A DNA stretch of 64,000 bases from the NCBI GenBank assembly GCA_947488765.1, contig CANLAE010000008.1:1-64000 (forward strand), given 5' to 3'. The position numbers and the translations under genes were made by a program. Below the pieces are notes generated by a model. That model was not told the DNA's origin. It ran no database searches and saw nothing but the letters and a program-made list of their open reading frames with translations. The stretch comes from Chitinophagaceae bacterium. GTDB lineage: Bacteria; Bacteroidota; Bacteroidia; Chitinophagales; Chitinophagaceae. Of the stretch, positions 38,167 through 48,071 are shown piece after piece (position 1 is the first letter of the stretch; every line of letters starts with the position of its first letter).

Positions 38167-38280
38167 TTCAAGAGTATTTAGGGTAAAATTTTCGTTAGCA
38201 TTGTAATATCCGAAAAAGAAAATCAATAAGCTGTTAAAATGAAAATTGTTGTAATTACTTTTTTATGAAACCAATTTTAA

Positions 38281-38925
38281 TTAAGGGATATCAACATATT
38301 TATGCAATTGCAAACTCAGTTCCCATTGCGGATTTTTTTTAATGTATTCAATGATTAAAGGAACCACATTTTGTTTTTTATCCCATTCGGGTTGTAAGTA
38401 TAATTTACAATTTGAAGGTACTTGTTGTGCATAGGTTTCAGCCCATTCAAAATCATGTTTGTTAAAAACTACCACTTTCAATTCATTGGCTACTGCAACA
38501 ACTTCGGGTAATGGTGCTTTGAATTTTTTTGGAGAAAGACAAATCCAATTCCATTTTCCGCTTAAAGGCGATGAACCACTTGTTTCAATATTTGTTTCAA
38601 ATCCTGCTGATTGCAGTTGTTGTGTCAACTCATCGAGTTTATGCAATAATGGTTCGCCACCGGTAACTACAACAAGGGGTTTTGTTTTCAATGATTTGTT
38701 GATACTTATTCCTGCCTCTTCCATTGCTTTTGAAACAATTTCAGCCACTGTATATTTTGGATGTTGAGAAGCATCCCAGCTATCTTTCACATCGCACCAA
38801 ACACAACCAACATCACAACCACCTAATCTGATAAAATAAGCAGCACGACCTTGATGAAAGCCTTCGCCTTGCAGGGTATAAAAGCTTTCCATTACCGGAA
38901 GCATCATTTCGTTGGGTAATGCCAT
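38281..38925 (-). CDS. queE: 7-carboxy-7-deazaguanine synthase (radical SAM)
   Basis: A 214-residue QueE, making the deazaguanine ring used for queuosine in tRNA. It starts MLPVMESFYTLQGEGFHQGR and carries C37, C41 and C44 as the CX3CX2C iron-sulfur site in GGCDVGCVWCDV. The VVTGGEPLLH segment and the C-terminal LYLQPEWDKK fit the family. The start codon overlaps the folD stop by one base (TAATG-type), so the two are translationally linked. Other queuosine genes are not in the window. Confidence 0.93.
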   Translation of the reverse strand: MALPNEMMLPVMESFYTLQGEGFHQGRAAYFIRLGGCDVGCVWCDVKDSWDASQHPKYTVAEIVSKAMEEAGISINKSLKTKPLVVVTGGEPLLHKLDELTQQLQSAGFETNIETSGSSPLSGKWNWICLSPKKFKAPLPEVVAVANELKVVVFNKHDFEWAETYAQQVPSNCKLYLQPEWDKKQNVVPLIIEYIKKNPQWELSLQLHKYVDIP

Positions 38926-39809
38926 TATTTAATTTGATTGTTTAATAAGTAAGCTTGTAAGGTATTTTTTAGTAATCCTGCGATTGTCATTAATCCAACT
39001 CCGCCGGGTACAGGAGTTATTGCAGCACATTTTGAAGCCACTTCATCAAAAGCTACATCACCCTTTATTCTAAAACCTTTTTTTGCAGTTTCATCGGTAA
39101 CCCTTGTAATTCCTACATCTATCACTACTGCATTTGCTTTTACCATATCTGCCGTAATGTAATTTGGTTTGCCAATGGCAGCAACAATAATGTCAGCTTG
39201 TAAACAAATTTCTTTTAAGTTGGCGGTATAACTATTGCACAATGTAACCGTGCAATTCCCTCTTTTTAAATTGCTGCTTAATAAAATACTCATTGGTCTG
39301 CCTACAATATTGCTTCTCCCTATTACAACTGCATGTTTGCCTTTTGTTTCAATATCAAAATGTTCTAGCATCAACATGATGCCATAAGGTGTGGCCGGAA
39401 TAAAAGTTGGTAACCCCTGAACTAATTTACCAACACTAATTGGGTGAAATCCATCAACATCTTTTTCGGGAGCAATTGTTTCAATCACTTTTGCTTCGCT
39501 GATATGCTTTGGTAATGGCAATTGTACCAAAATGCCATCGATGTTATTATCATGATTGAGCGCTTTAATTTTTTCCAATAAAACAGCTTCAGATACTGTT
39601 GCATCTAATCTTATTAAAGTTGATTCTATACCTACTTCGGCACAGTTTTTTACTTTACTCGCTACATAAGTTTCGCTTGCACCATCATTGCCTATTAATA
39701 TAGCAGCTAAATGCGGGCTGCGACTTCCGTTATTTTGAAGTTCAATAACTTGTTGTTTCAAATCATCTTTTACAGATTGTGAAGCAATTTTTCCGTCTAA
39801 TAATATCAT
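38925..39809 (-). CDS. folD: Bifunctional methylenetetrahydrofolate dehydrogenase/cyclohydrolase
   Basis: A 294-residue FolD that interconverts methylene-, methenyl- and formyl-tetrahydrofolate. The signatures YVASKVKNCAEVGI, the catalytic-loop GILVQLPLP, DVDGFHPISVGKL and the NADP-binding VVIGRSNIVGRPM are intact, as is the C-terminal TPVPGGVGLMTIAGLL. Length and start agree with the family. It is the first gene of a folD-queE pair and is divergent from the SusC gene across 167 bp. Confidence 0.97.
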   Translation of the reverse strand: MILLDGKIASQSVKDDLKQQVIELQNNGSRSPHLAAILIGNDGASETYVASKVKNCAEVGIESTLIRLDATVSEAVLLEKIKALNHDNNIDGILVQLPLPKHISEAKVIETIAPEKDVDGFHPISVGKLVQGLPTFIPATPYGIMLMLEHFDIETKGKHAVVIGRSNIVGRPMSILLSSNLKRGNCTVTLCNSYTANLKEICLQADIIVAAIGKPNYITADMVKANAVVIDVGITRVTDETAKKGFRIKGDVAFDEVASKCAAITPVPGGVGLMTIAGLLKNTLQAYLLNNQIK

Positions 39810-39912
39810 AATGACAAAGGTAATAGCTCCTCTATAAAACGTTGGAGTTACTTTATGCTGATTTAAAATATTTTTGAAATAAGGGGTTAGCTATTAAAAA
39901 AAATAAAAAAGT

Positions 39913-39946
39913 TAACAAATTGTTACCATTATTAGTATATTTACGC
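39913..39946 (+). promoter_or_regulatory. Candidate promoter/operator upstream of the SusC gene
   Basis: A perfect 13-base palindrome, TAACAA-A-TTGTTA (39913-39925), lies 52 bases before the susC start. Within it a TTG is followed, after a spacer, by a TATATTTA segment resembling the Bacteroidota -7 element (TAnnTTTG). Both matches are weak, so this is a guess about where the promoter lies. Confidence 0.3.
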
Positions 39947-39976
39947 TTTAAATGTTAAGATAAAAACAATACGCAC

Positions 39977-42900
39977 ATGAAAAAAATGCTATTCTTAATG
40001 GTGATGTCGCTATTTACAATTACAGTAGCTTTCGCCCAAACCCGGTTAGTTTCCGGAACAGTTAAGGATGATAAAGGTGAACCAGTTCCCTTTGCATCTA
40101 TTTTAGTTAAAGGTACGAAAACCGGTGTGGCAGCAGATGCTAATGGTGCATTTAAAATTAATGCAAAAACTGGCGATGTACTTGTAATTTCTGCAGTAAA
40201 TTTTAAAACAATTGAAGAAAAAGTTGGTTCTGCCAATGTAATGAATCCTTCGTTGACAAAAATGGAATCAACTGCTGAAGTTGTTGTAACAACTTCTTTG
40301 GGGCAATCTAGTAAAAAGAAAGAATTGGGTTATTCGGTTGCTACAGTTAAAGCTTCTGAATTAACACAAGCTAAAGTAGTAAACTTACAAAATGGTTTAA
40401 CTGGTAAGGTTGCCGGATTGAATATTACCACAACAAATAATGGTGTATTTGCCGATACAAGAATTACCCTTCGTGGTATTCGTTCTTTAACGGGTAACAA
40501 CCAACCAATGTTAATTTTAGATGGTGTGCCTATTAGCTTAGGTTACATTAACTCTATTAATCCTAATGATATTGCAGATGTTACAATCTTGAAATCTGCA
40601 TCTTCAACTGCTTTATATGGTGGTGATGGTGTAAATGGTGCGATTGTAATAACTACTAAAAAAGGGAACAAATCAAAACCTCAAGTTTCTTTGAGCTCAA
40701 CCGTACAGTTTGAGACTGTTTCATTTATGCCAAAATTCCAAACACAGTTTGGTAGTGGGTCTAGTGAAGATGCTAATGGATATGGTATTTATGATCCTGT
40801 TGAAAACCAGTGTTATGGACCGGCATTTGATGGTTCTATGGTTCAAATTGGTCGTACAAGAGCTGATGGTTCTAAGTTTATGACCGATTATAGTGCTAAG
40901 CCTGATGAAAAGCGTAAGTTTTTTAATACAGGAGCTACTACACAAAATGACTTTTCATTCTCTACTGGAGATTTTTATTTAAGTGTTCAAGATGTAAACA
41001 TCAAGGGTATTGTTCCTAAAGATGTAAACCACAGAACTTCCGTAAGGGTTTCTGCTATTAAAGAATACAATAAGTTCAAAGCAACTTTCAATGTAACTTA
41101 TACACAAAGTAACTACAATGTTACTACGGGTGATATTTATTGGAGCGTGTTTAATACCCCAATGCAAATCCCTTTAACGCAGTTTAAAGATTGGAAAAAT
41201 GATTCTGATTGGGGTAATCCTAACAACTATTTTAGCGATTATTATGGTAATCCGTATTTTGAAATTGACAATGAAAGACAAAAAGGAAGAAGCCATGATC
41301 TAATTGCAAATCTTGAATTTAACTATAGATTTACAGATTGGTTAAGCGCTACTTATAGAGTTGGTGGAACTGTAAATACAGGATATTCTAAATCTACCAA
41401 TGGTGCATTTGTATATTCTGATTTTGCAAAAAATTCAAATAAATACATAGCAGGAACTGATTTAGCAGCCTCTGTATCTGATAATACAAGTAATTCAAGT
41501 CGTATTACTGCTGAGTTTTTCTTGAGTGCAAGAAAACAATTTGGTAAATTCAGAGTAGAAGCTTTAGCAGGTCATTTGTTTAGAGAAACACAAGCTAAGT
41601 CAATTGGTGTTGCTACTGGAAGCGGTGGATTGGGTATACCAACTGTATTTAACGTTAATGCACGTAAAGGTGAGCCAAGTGTAAGTGAAGGTACTTCTAT
41701 GACTAGATTACAACGCTATTATGCAAAAGCTACTGTAGGATACAATGGTTGGTTGTTTGCTGAGGTAAATGCTAACATGGAAGATAATTCAGTATTGGCA
41801 TCTGCATTGAATTTTGATGCAAAATCAATCAACTACTTCTATCCTGGAGCAAACGTATCAGTTATCTTAAGTGATGCAATTCCTGCAATTAAAAATAGCA
41901 AAGCAATCTCTTTCTTAAAATTAAGAGCTGCTGTTGCAAAAACAGGTAATACCAATGCATTGGGTGCTTATAGTTTAGAAAATACTTTCGGTAATGGTTC
42001 TAATTTCCCTTACGGAACTTTATTAGGATATACTGCAAGTAATACTTTGAAACCTGCAACCTTACAACCTGAGTTTGTAAATACCACTGAATTTGGTTTT
42101 GACTTAGGCTTTAACAAAAATAAAATCAACATTGAAGCTACATATTACAAGCAGGATAACTCAAATCAAATATTAACAGGACAAGCTTCTGTATCTTCTG
42201 GGTTTACCGGAATTTTACAAAATGCAGCTTCTTTTGTGAATGAAGGTTTTGAAGTTGATTTGAAATTAACGCCGTTATTTAAAATCAATAAATTCAATAT
42301 GGATTTTAAAATCAACTACTCTTACCAACAAAACAAAGTATATAAAGTATTGGATGGTGGTGTAGATGAGTTGGGTATTGGCAATGGTAACTTTATCATT
42401 AAAGGATATTCTGCTTATACTTTTAAATTAACTGATTATAAGAGAGATCCGGAAGGACATGTGATCGTTGATGCAAATACAGGTTACCCAAGTTTGGATG
42501 CAACTCCAAAAATATTTGGACAAACTTTACCTAAACATTATTTGGGTATGACTGCAAGCTTTAGCTATGAAAGATTCAGTTTGAATATTGTGGCTGATTA
42601 CCGTGCAGGTGCTCAAATTTATAACGGTATTGGTCCTGATATGGATTTCACAGGTATTTCATATAGAAGTGGTCAAAATGCTCGTCAACGTTTTGTATTC
42701 CCTAACTCTGTTTATGTAGATGGTTCAGGTAAATATGTTACCAACACAAACATTTATACACAAAGCGGTGGTTATGGTTTCTGGGAGTCTTCAGCTTACA
42801 ATCGTTCTATCAATTCAAACTACTTATGTAGTGCTGATTTCTGGAAGATAAGAGAAGTTGCTTTAAGTTATAATATCCCTGTAGGTATTTTTGGAAAGCA

Positions 42901-43084
42901 TATTCCAATTAAAGGAGCTACTGCTACTTTAACTGGTCGTAACTTGTTTACATTCTTGCCAAAAAATAATGAATGGACAGATCCTGAGTTTTCTAATACA
43001 ACAGGAAATGCTCAAGGTGTAAACAGTACATTCAATACCCCTCCAACAAGAATATGGGGAGCTAACATTACCTTAAACTTCTAA
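39977..43084 (+). CDS. SusC-like TonB-dependent transporter
   Basis: A 1035-residue outer-membrane transporter of the SusC/RagA family. It has a signal peptide (MKKMLFLMVMSLFTITVAFA), a carboxypeptidase-regulatory-like domain (VSGTVKDDKGEPVPFAS), a plug with ITLRGIRSLTGNNQPMLILD and the SusC signature SASSTALYGGDGVNGAIVIT, and a large barrel ending in NITLNF. It passes large substrates captured by its SusD partner into the periplasm using TonB energy. The SusD gene follows after 30 bp. No polysaccharide-degrading enzyme is near, so glycan, peptide or another polymer could be the substrate. Confidence 0.94.
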   Translation: MKKMLFLMVMSLFTITVAFAQTRLVSGTVKDDKGEPVPFASILVKGTKTGVAADANGAFKINAKTGDVLVISAVNFKTIEEKVGSANVMNPSLTKMESTAEVVVTTSLGQSSKKKELGYSVATVKASELTQAKVVNLQNGLTGKVAGLNITTTNNGVFADTRITLRGIRSLTGNNQPMLILDGVPISLGYINSINPNDIADVTILKSASSTALYGGDGVNGAIVITTKKGNKSKPQVSLSSTVQFETVSFMPKFQTQFGSGSSEDANGYGIYDPVENQCYGPAFDGSMVQIGRTRADGSKFMTDYSAKPDEKRKFFNTGATTQNDFSFSTGDFYLSVQDVNIKGIVPKDVNHRTSVRVSAIKEYNKFKATFNVTYTQSNYNVTTGDIYWSVFNTPMQIPLTQFKDWKNDSDWGNPNNYFSDYYGNPYFEIDNERQKGRSHDLIANLEFNYRFTDWLSATYRVGGTVNTGYSKSTNGAFVYSDFAKNSNKYIAGTDLAASVSDNTSNSSRITAEFFLSARKQFGKFRVEALAGHLFRETQAKSIGVATGSGGLGIPTVFNVNARKGEPSVSEGTSMTRLQRYYAKATVGYNGWLFAEVNANMEDNSVLASALNFDAKSINYFYPGANVSVILSDAIPAIKNSKAISFLKLRAAVAKTGNTNALGAYSLENTFGNGSNFPYGTLLGYTASNTLKPATLQPEFVNTTEFGFDLGFNKNKINIEATYYKQDNSNQILTGQASVSSGFTGILQNAASFVNEGFEVDLKLTPLFKINKFNMDFKINYSYQQNKVYKVLDGGVDELGIGNGNFIIKGYSAYTFKLTDYKRDPEGHVIVDANTGYPSLDATPKIFGQTLPKHYLGMTASFSYERFSLNIVADYRAGAQIYNGIGPDMDFTGISYRSGQNARQRFVFPNSVYVDGSGKYVTNTNIYTQSGGYGFWESSAYNRSINSNYLCSADFWKIREVALSYNIPVGIFGKHIPIKGATATLTGRNLFTFLPKNNEWTDPEFSNTTGNAQGVNSTFNTPPTRIWGANITLNF

Positions 43085-43114
43085 TTTTTAGCAAACACAA
43101 TAAATAGTAAGACA

Positions 43115-44683
43115 ATGAGAAAAATTTCAATCATAACCTTGGTTCTTGCAGTTGTAATGATTGCCAACCAAAGTTGTACGAAAACATATTTCGATATTAA
43201 TAAAGACCTGAACAACGTTACATCTGGTACGGTAACTTATGATGTAGTTTTACCTGCTGCATTAAGTACCTCTGGAAGTATTATTGCAACACAATGGGGT
43301 TTCTTGCAAAACTGGATGGGCTACTGGGCACGTTCGGGTAGCTACTCTGCAAATTCTGTAGAAGAAACTTATAACATTACTACAAGTTTTGGTACAGGTA
43401 TTTGGTCTAATTTATTAGATAACAATTACGATTATCAAATTATTATTGCCAAAGCAAACGCAGCAGGAGCTGGATATTACGAAGGAATTGCTCGTATCAT
43501 GAGAGCACACAATACTGCTTTATTGGTAGATTTATACAACAATGTACCATACTCTCAAGCAGGTCAGGGTGCAAGTGGTAATATTACCCCGTCTTATGAC
43601 AATGGGTTAACGGTGTATAAAGATTTATTCAGACAATTAGATACTGCAATCTCTTTAATTAAAGTTGCATCTACAACTGGACCTAACAAGGGCATTACTG
43701 AAAATGATATCATGTTCAAGGGCAATAATGCACTTTGGGTAAAATTTGCCAATACACTTAAATTGCGTATGATTATTCACATGCATAAAGTTCCAACTAC
43801 TGAATTCGATAGAGCATCTGAATTGGCTAAAATTGTTGCAGAAGGCAGTGGATATTTAGGTGCAGGTGAAAACGCTGCTGTAAATCCAGGATATGCTGCA
43901 GACAAGCCTAATCCTTTTTATAATTCATTCATCAAAGATGCCGCTGGTAATGCAACTGGTAACAATAGATACTATGCAGCTAATAAGTGGGCTATGGAAT
44001 ACTACAAATGGAATGGTGATTTGAGAAAAAATTATTTTTATGCTCCGGTTGGAGGAACAGGAACAACTTACACGGGGGTTGATTATGGATTACCTCCATC
44101 TACAACAAATGCCTATACGTCACTATCTTTAATTGGTGCAGGTTTAGGTAAAAGTCCTACTATGTCTCAATGGATTTTAACAGGAACAGAAAGCTTGTTC
44201 TTGCAAGCAGAAGCAGCACAAAGAGGCTTCATTACAGGAACTGCTGCAACTTTATTGTCAAGTGCAGTTGCAGAATCTTTTTCTTGGTTGGGTGTACCAA
44301 CAACAACGCAAACTGCAAGTGGTTATTTATCATTTAATGCAACATATACAGATTGTGATATTAGTGCTGCTGCTGCTCCGGCATCTGCAACAGCTACCGC
44401 TACAGGGGATAAGAATTTTACTATTCTTTCTCAAAAAATGTTCGCTTTAAATGGAATTGCTCCTTTTGAGATTTTTACTGATTGGAGAAGAACTGATATC
44501 ATTTATGGAACAGGAAATGCAGGCTATACACCAGGTCCGGCATTATCGGTTTCACCTGCTGTAGGAAGTAATAAAATTCCAACAAGATTGTTTTATCCTC
44601 AAAATGAGTATAACTACAATGCTGCTGCAGTTGCAGCGCAAGGAACAATTACTGCACAAACTAAAATTTTCTGGGATCGTTAA
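43115..44683 (+). CDS. SusD/RagB family substrate-capture lipoprotein
   Basis: A 522-residue surface lipoprotein: a signal with a Cys lipobox (IANQSC, Cys 21) and then the helical SusD-like body, for example ARIMRAHNTALLVDLYNNVPYSQAG and FKGNNALWVKFANTLKLRMI. The SusD-like_2 type layout fits. The C-terminal LTGTESLFLQAEAAQRGF helix is also typical. It closes over the SusC transporter and delivers substrate. A DUF1735-type lipoprotein gene follows after 38 bp, giving a three-gene uptake unit. Confidence 0.92.
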   Translation: MRKISIITLVLAVVMIANQSCTKTYFDINKDLNNVTSGTVTYDVVLPAALSTSGSIIATQWGFLQNWMGYWARSGSYSANSVEETYNITTSFGTGIWSNLLDNNYDYQIIIAKANAAGAGYYEGIARIMRAHNTALLVDLYNNVPYSQAGQGASGNITPSYDNGLTVYKDLFRQLDTAISLIKVASTTGPNKGITENDIMFKGNNALWVKFANTLKLRMIIHMHKVPTTEFDRASELAKIVAEGSGYLGAGENAAVNPGYAADKPNPFYNSFIKDAAGNATGNNRYYAANKWAMEYYKWNGDLRKNYFYAPVGGTGTTYTGVDYGLPPSTTNAYTSLSLIGAGLGKSPTMSQWILTGTESLFLQAEAAQRGFITGTAATLLSSAVAESFSWLGVPTTTQTASGYLSFNATYTDCDISAAAAPASATATATGDKNFTILSQKMFALNGIAPFEIFTDWRRTDIIYGTGNAGYTPGPALSVSPAVGSNKIPTRLFYPQNEYNYNAAAVAAQGTITAQTKIFWDR

Positions 44684-44721
44684 TTCACATATTTAATTAA
44701 GGAACAACTAAACTTTATATC

Positions 44722-45705
44722 ATGAAAATAAATATCGCTTCACTTAGTGCTTTATTGATTTCAGCAGCAATGTTTACAGGCTGTTTGAAAGACAATGGTT
44801 TTGAAAACCAAGAGTACGGCATCAAAAATCCATCTGGTGGGTCTTTGGGAATCTCATTCCCTGAATCTCCTGAAAAAGATTTTGCAATTGATGCCTTGAA
44901 TACAGCACAAACTGTTACTATGTGTAATTTGAACTTAGAGGCAGATCAACCTGCTCCTACTGATGTTCATGTTAATTTAGTAATGAATCCAACTTTAATA
45001 TCAACTTACAATACAGCAAATGGTACATCTTTAGTTAGTTTGCCAACTAGCAGATACACAATGAATATGAAAGTTACAATCCCAAAGGGTGCAAGAATGG
45101 GAGATGTAAGTATCAGCGTACCAAATGCTTCTTTAATAGATCCAACATTGTCTTATGCTATGGGTTTATCAATAGCAAGTGTTGATGAAGCAGGATATAC
45201 TATTGCATCTAATCTTAAAAATATCTTGTTGAAAATCAGTGTAAAAAATAAATATGATGGTACTTATGTTTTAAAATCTAAATTATTAGATTGGCAAAAT
45301 AGTACACCATTTAATATTGCAAACACGCCTTTTACATGGCCAGGTTCTACTTCTAGTTATGGTTCAATTTTAATGATTACTGCGGGACCAACTAGTGTTA
45401 AAATGTTTGATGATTGGGGTTTTGGTACTTACATTCACCCTATTAAAACAACAACTCCATCATGGTCAGGTTTTGGTTCTACAGAACCTAAATTTACTTT
45501 TGATGGAACAACAAACGCTTTAACAGCTGCTACAAACGACTTTCTAAATCCTACTAATGGAAGAGCTTTCAAAGTTAATACAGCAGTAACTACCAGCAGA
45601 TGGGATCCTGTAACAAAAAATATTTATGCAGCAATTATCATGACTCAACCAGGCAGATCAGATTTGCAAATTTTTGATACACTAGTTTACGTAGGTCCAA
45701 GATAA
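44722..45705 (+). CDS. DUF1735-type surface lipoprotein of the Sus locus
   Basis: A 327-residue lipoprotein with lipobox FTGC (Cys 21). Residues about 45-165 resemble the BT_3987-like N-terminal (DUF1735) domain, with the pattern STYNTANGTSL, LPTSRYTMNMKVTIPKGARMG and LSYAMGLSIASVDEAGYTI. The C-terminal part, KNKYDGTYVLKSKLLDW onward, is a plain beta-rich region without a catalytic motif I can see. Such proteins accompany SusCD pairs and probably help bind substrate at the surface. It closes the three-gene unit, which ends at a clear terminator. Confidence 0.82.
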   Translation: MKINIASLSALLISAAMFTGCLKDNGFENQEYGIKNPSGGSLGISFPESPEKDFAIDALNTAQTVTMCNLNLEADQPAPTDVHVNLVMNPTLISTYNTANGTSLVSLPTSRYTMNMKVTIPKGARMGDVSISVPNASLIDPTLSYAMGLSIASVDEAGYTIASNLKNILLKISVKNKYDGTYVLKSKLLDWQNSTPFNIANTPFTWPGSTSSYGSILMITAGPTSVKMFDDWGFGTYIHPIKTTTPSWSGFGSTEPKFTFDGTTNALTAATNDFLNPTNGRAFKVNTAVTTSRWDPVTKNIYAAIIMTQPGRSDLQIFDTLVYVGPR

Positions 45706-45734
45706 TTACAAAATAAATTTATTTTATTTATAAT

Positions 45735-45763
45735 AAAAGCCACACTATCTTAGTGTGGCTTTT
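45735..45763 (+). terminator. Intrinsic terminator after the SusCD-DUF1735 unit
   Basis: AAAAGCCACAC (45735-45745) and GTGTGGCTTTT (45753-45763) form an 11-bp stem with a 7-nt loop, with T-rich sequence after it. It ends 23 bases before the next gene, separating the secreted protein at 45787 from the Sus unit. Confidence 0.88.
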
Positions 45764-45786
45764 AAATTTTTTAATATATATATTTT

Positions 45787-46500
45787 ATGAAAAAATGCTT
45801 ACTCGTAATTCTTGTTTTCGTTCAGTTTTCAATATTCCAATCAAATGCTCAGGGTATTGCTTTCACAGATCCTGCAAAAGCATTTAATAAAATGATGTTG
45901 GATAAAAATGGCGAAGGGTCTAATCTTGAAAGAGTAGGAACCTATAAAGTAAAAGGCACATCATTATACTTTGGTGGTAGTTTAAAAGGAACTATCTATA
46001 CAAAAGAAAGAGCTTTTCCGGATGTATTGATTAGTTACAATACATACAATCAATATGTAGATATTTATGACAATAGCAATACGCCTATTGCTACTAAAAA
46101 ATTCAATGAATTGGATTCATTTAAAGTTAAAATAAATACAAGTGAATTTAATACCAATTCTACTTTCATTTCATCTTTAGTTTTACAAAGTAACGACAAC
46201 TGCTTTTTTCAAGTAATATCACTTGGTAAAAAATATGCTTTGTTCAAAAAATACCATACCGATTTAGGAATTGTAACAGAAAATCAATTTCAAGCAGATT
46301 TAAGACAATATGATTTGTTGACTGATTATTATTATACTGAAACTGGTATGAAGGGTGTTAAAAAAATTAAACTCACCAACAACGGAATTATTAAAGAATT
46401 CAAACTGGTAAAAGATGTAAGCAGAATTGTAGAGGAAGGCTCTTTAATCTTTAATCCTGAAGGTATCTTGCTCAATGTTTTCGAAGAAATTAATAAATAA
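45787..46500 (+). CDS. Secreted protein of unknown function
   Basis: A 237-residue protein with a signal peptide (MKKCLLVILVFVQFSIFQSNAQ). I do not recognise the mature part. It is beta-rich: VKGTSLYFGGSLKGTIYTK, VLISYNTYNQYVDIYD, FKVKINTSEFNTNSTF and FFQVISLGKKYALFKKYH suggest a repeated-strand fold of about 200 residues. The Cys in the signal does not form a lipobox. It has its own promoter region after the Sus terminator and precedes the YifB-like gene by 26 bp, so it may be co-transcribed with that gene. Confidence 0.68.
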   Translation: MKKCLLVILVFVQFSIFQSNAQGIAFTDPAKAFNKMMLDKNGEGSNLERVGTYKVKGTSLYFGGSLKGTIYTKERAFPDVLISYNTYNQYVDIYDNSNTPIATKKFNELDSFKVKINTSEFNTNSTFISSLVLQSNDNCFFQVISLGKKYALFKKYHTDLGIVTENQFQADLRQYDLLTDYYYTETGMKGVKKIKLTNNGIIKEFKLVKDVSRIVEEGSLIFNPEGILLNVFEEINK

Positions 46501-46526
46501 GTTAATACTAATTTTTCAGTTGTAAC

Positions 46527-48068
46527 ATGCTTGTAAAAACTTTTGGCAGTGCCGTTTATGGCGTAGAAGCAATTACAATTACTATTGAAGTAAATGTAAG
46601 CAGTGGCCAAAATTATTATATCGTTGGTTTACCCGATAATGCAGTAAAAGAAAGTTTACAACGCGTTGAAGCTGCTATAAAAACCAATAATTACGAAATG
46701 CCACGCACCAAATTGGTGGTGAATATGGCTCCAGCTGATATCAAAAAATCTGGTAGTGCTTTTGACTTGCCCATTGCAATTGGTGTTTTGGGTGCTACCA
46801 ATCAACTAGAAAATCCGGACTTATTAAAAGACTATTTAATGATGGGGGAATTAAGTCTTGACGGAACAATACAACCTATTAAAGGGGCATTGCCTATTGC
46901 CATTCAGGCAAGGAAAGAAGGCTACAAAGGATTGATTATTCCCAAAGCAAATGCGAGAGAAGCGGGTCTGGTAAATAACCTTATCGTTTATGGAGTAGAT
47001 CATTTAAATGAGGTGGTGTCATTTTTTAATAATCCGGAATCTTTAAAACCAATTCTTGTAAATACAAGAGATGAGTTTTTTGCCAATCAATACGAATTTG
47101 ATTTTGATTTCAGCGATGTTAAAGGACAGGAAAATATTAAACGTGCTTTAGAAATTGCAGCAGCCGGTGGTCATAATGCAATTTTAATTGGTCCGCCCGG
47201 AGCGGGCAAAACCATGCTGGCAAAGCGTTTGCCAACAATCTTACCTCCGTTGAGTTTGCAAGAAGCATTGGAAACAACAAAAATTCACAGTGTTGCAGGA
47301 AAGTTGCCGGAGAATAGTTCATTGATTAGCAAACGACCTTTTAGAAGTCCGCATCATACAGTTAGTGATGCAGCTTTAGTTGGTGGTGGTAGTGTTCCCC
47401 AGCCCGGTGAAATTTCTCTGGCACACAATGGTGTTTTGTTCTTAGATGAATTACCGGAGTTTAAAAAAACGGTACTAGAAGTTATGCGACAACCAATGGA
47501 AGAACGAATGGTAACCATTAGCCGTGCAAAATTGGCATTGGATTTTCCAGCAAATTTTATGTTGATTGCGAGTATGAACCCCTGCCCATGTGGCTTTTAC
47601 AATCATCCCGATAAAGAGTGTACTTGTCCAGCCGGATCTGTACAAAAATATTTACACAAAATAAGTGGTCCGTTATTAGACAGAATTGATTTGCATGTTG
47701 AGGTTACACCAGTTGCATTTAGTGAATTGAGCAATAGTAAAAATGGCGAAAATTCAGCAACCATTCGTGAAAGAGTAATTGCTGCAAGAGCAATACAAAC
47801 CGAACGTTATAAAGCACAAACTGGTATTTATTCCAATGCGCAAATGAGCAGTAAAACGTTGCGAGAAATTTGTGCGATTGATAATATTGGCGAAACATTA
47901 TTGAAGAGAGCAATGGAGAAATTAAACCTGAGTGCAAGGGCTTACGACAGAATATTGAAGGTAAGCCGAACGATTGCAGATTTAGCTGCAAGCGAAAAAA
48001 TTAAACCCGAACATCTCGCTGAAGCCATTCACTACAGAAGCTTAGACAGAGAAGGCTGGGCAGGGTAA
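46527..48068 (+). CDS. YifB/ComM-type Mg-chelatase-like AAA ATPase
   Basis: A 513-residue member of the YifB/ComM family. The N-terminal ChlI-like domain (VEAITITIEVNVSSG, NMAPADIKKSGSAFDLPIA) precedes the AAA core with Walker A GPPGAGKTMLAKRLP at about residues 221-235, Walker B LFLDELPEF, and the zinc-like MNPCPCGFYNHPDKECTCP. The C-terminal Mg_chelatase_C part ends the chain. ComM is a helicase for branch migration in natural transformation; YifB homologs are widely conserved. Together with dprA it hints that DNA uptake might occur, but no com pilus genes are seen. It ends three bp from the convergent porT gene. Confidence 0.93.
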   Translation: MLVKTFGSAVYGVEAITITIEVNVSSGQNYYIVGLPDNAVKESLQRVEAAIKTNNYEMPRTKLVVNMAPADIKKSGSAFDLPIAIGVLGATNQLENPDLLKDYLMMGELSLDGTIQPIKGALPIAIQARKEGYKGLIIPKANAREAGLVNNLIVYGVDHLNEVVSFFNNPESLKPILVNTRDEFFANQYEFDFDFSDVKGQENIKRALEIAAAGGHNAILIGPPGAGKTMLAKRLPTILPPLSLQEALETTKIHSVAGKLPENSSLISKRPFRSPHHTVSDAALVGGGSVPQPGEISLAHNGVLFLDELPEFKKTVLEVMRQPMEERMVTISRAKLALDFPANFMLIASMNPCPCGFYNHPDKECTCPAGSVQKYLHKISGPLLDRIDLHVEVTPVAFSELSNSKNGENSATIRERVIAARAIQTERYKAQTGIYSNAQMSSKTLREICAIDNIGETLLKRAMEKLNLSARAYDRILKVSRTIADLAASEKIKPEHLAEAIHYRSLDREGWAG

Positions 48069-48071
48069 TGA

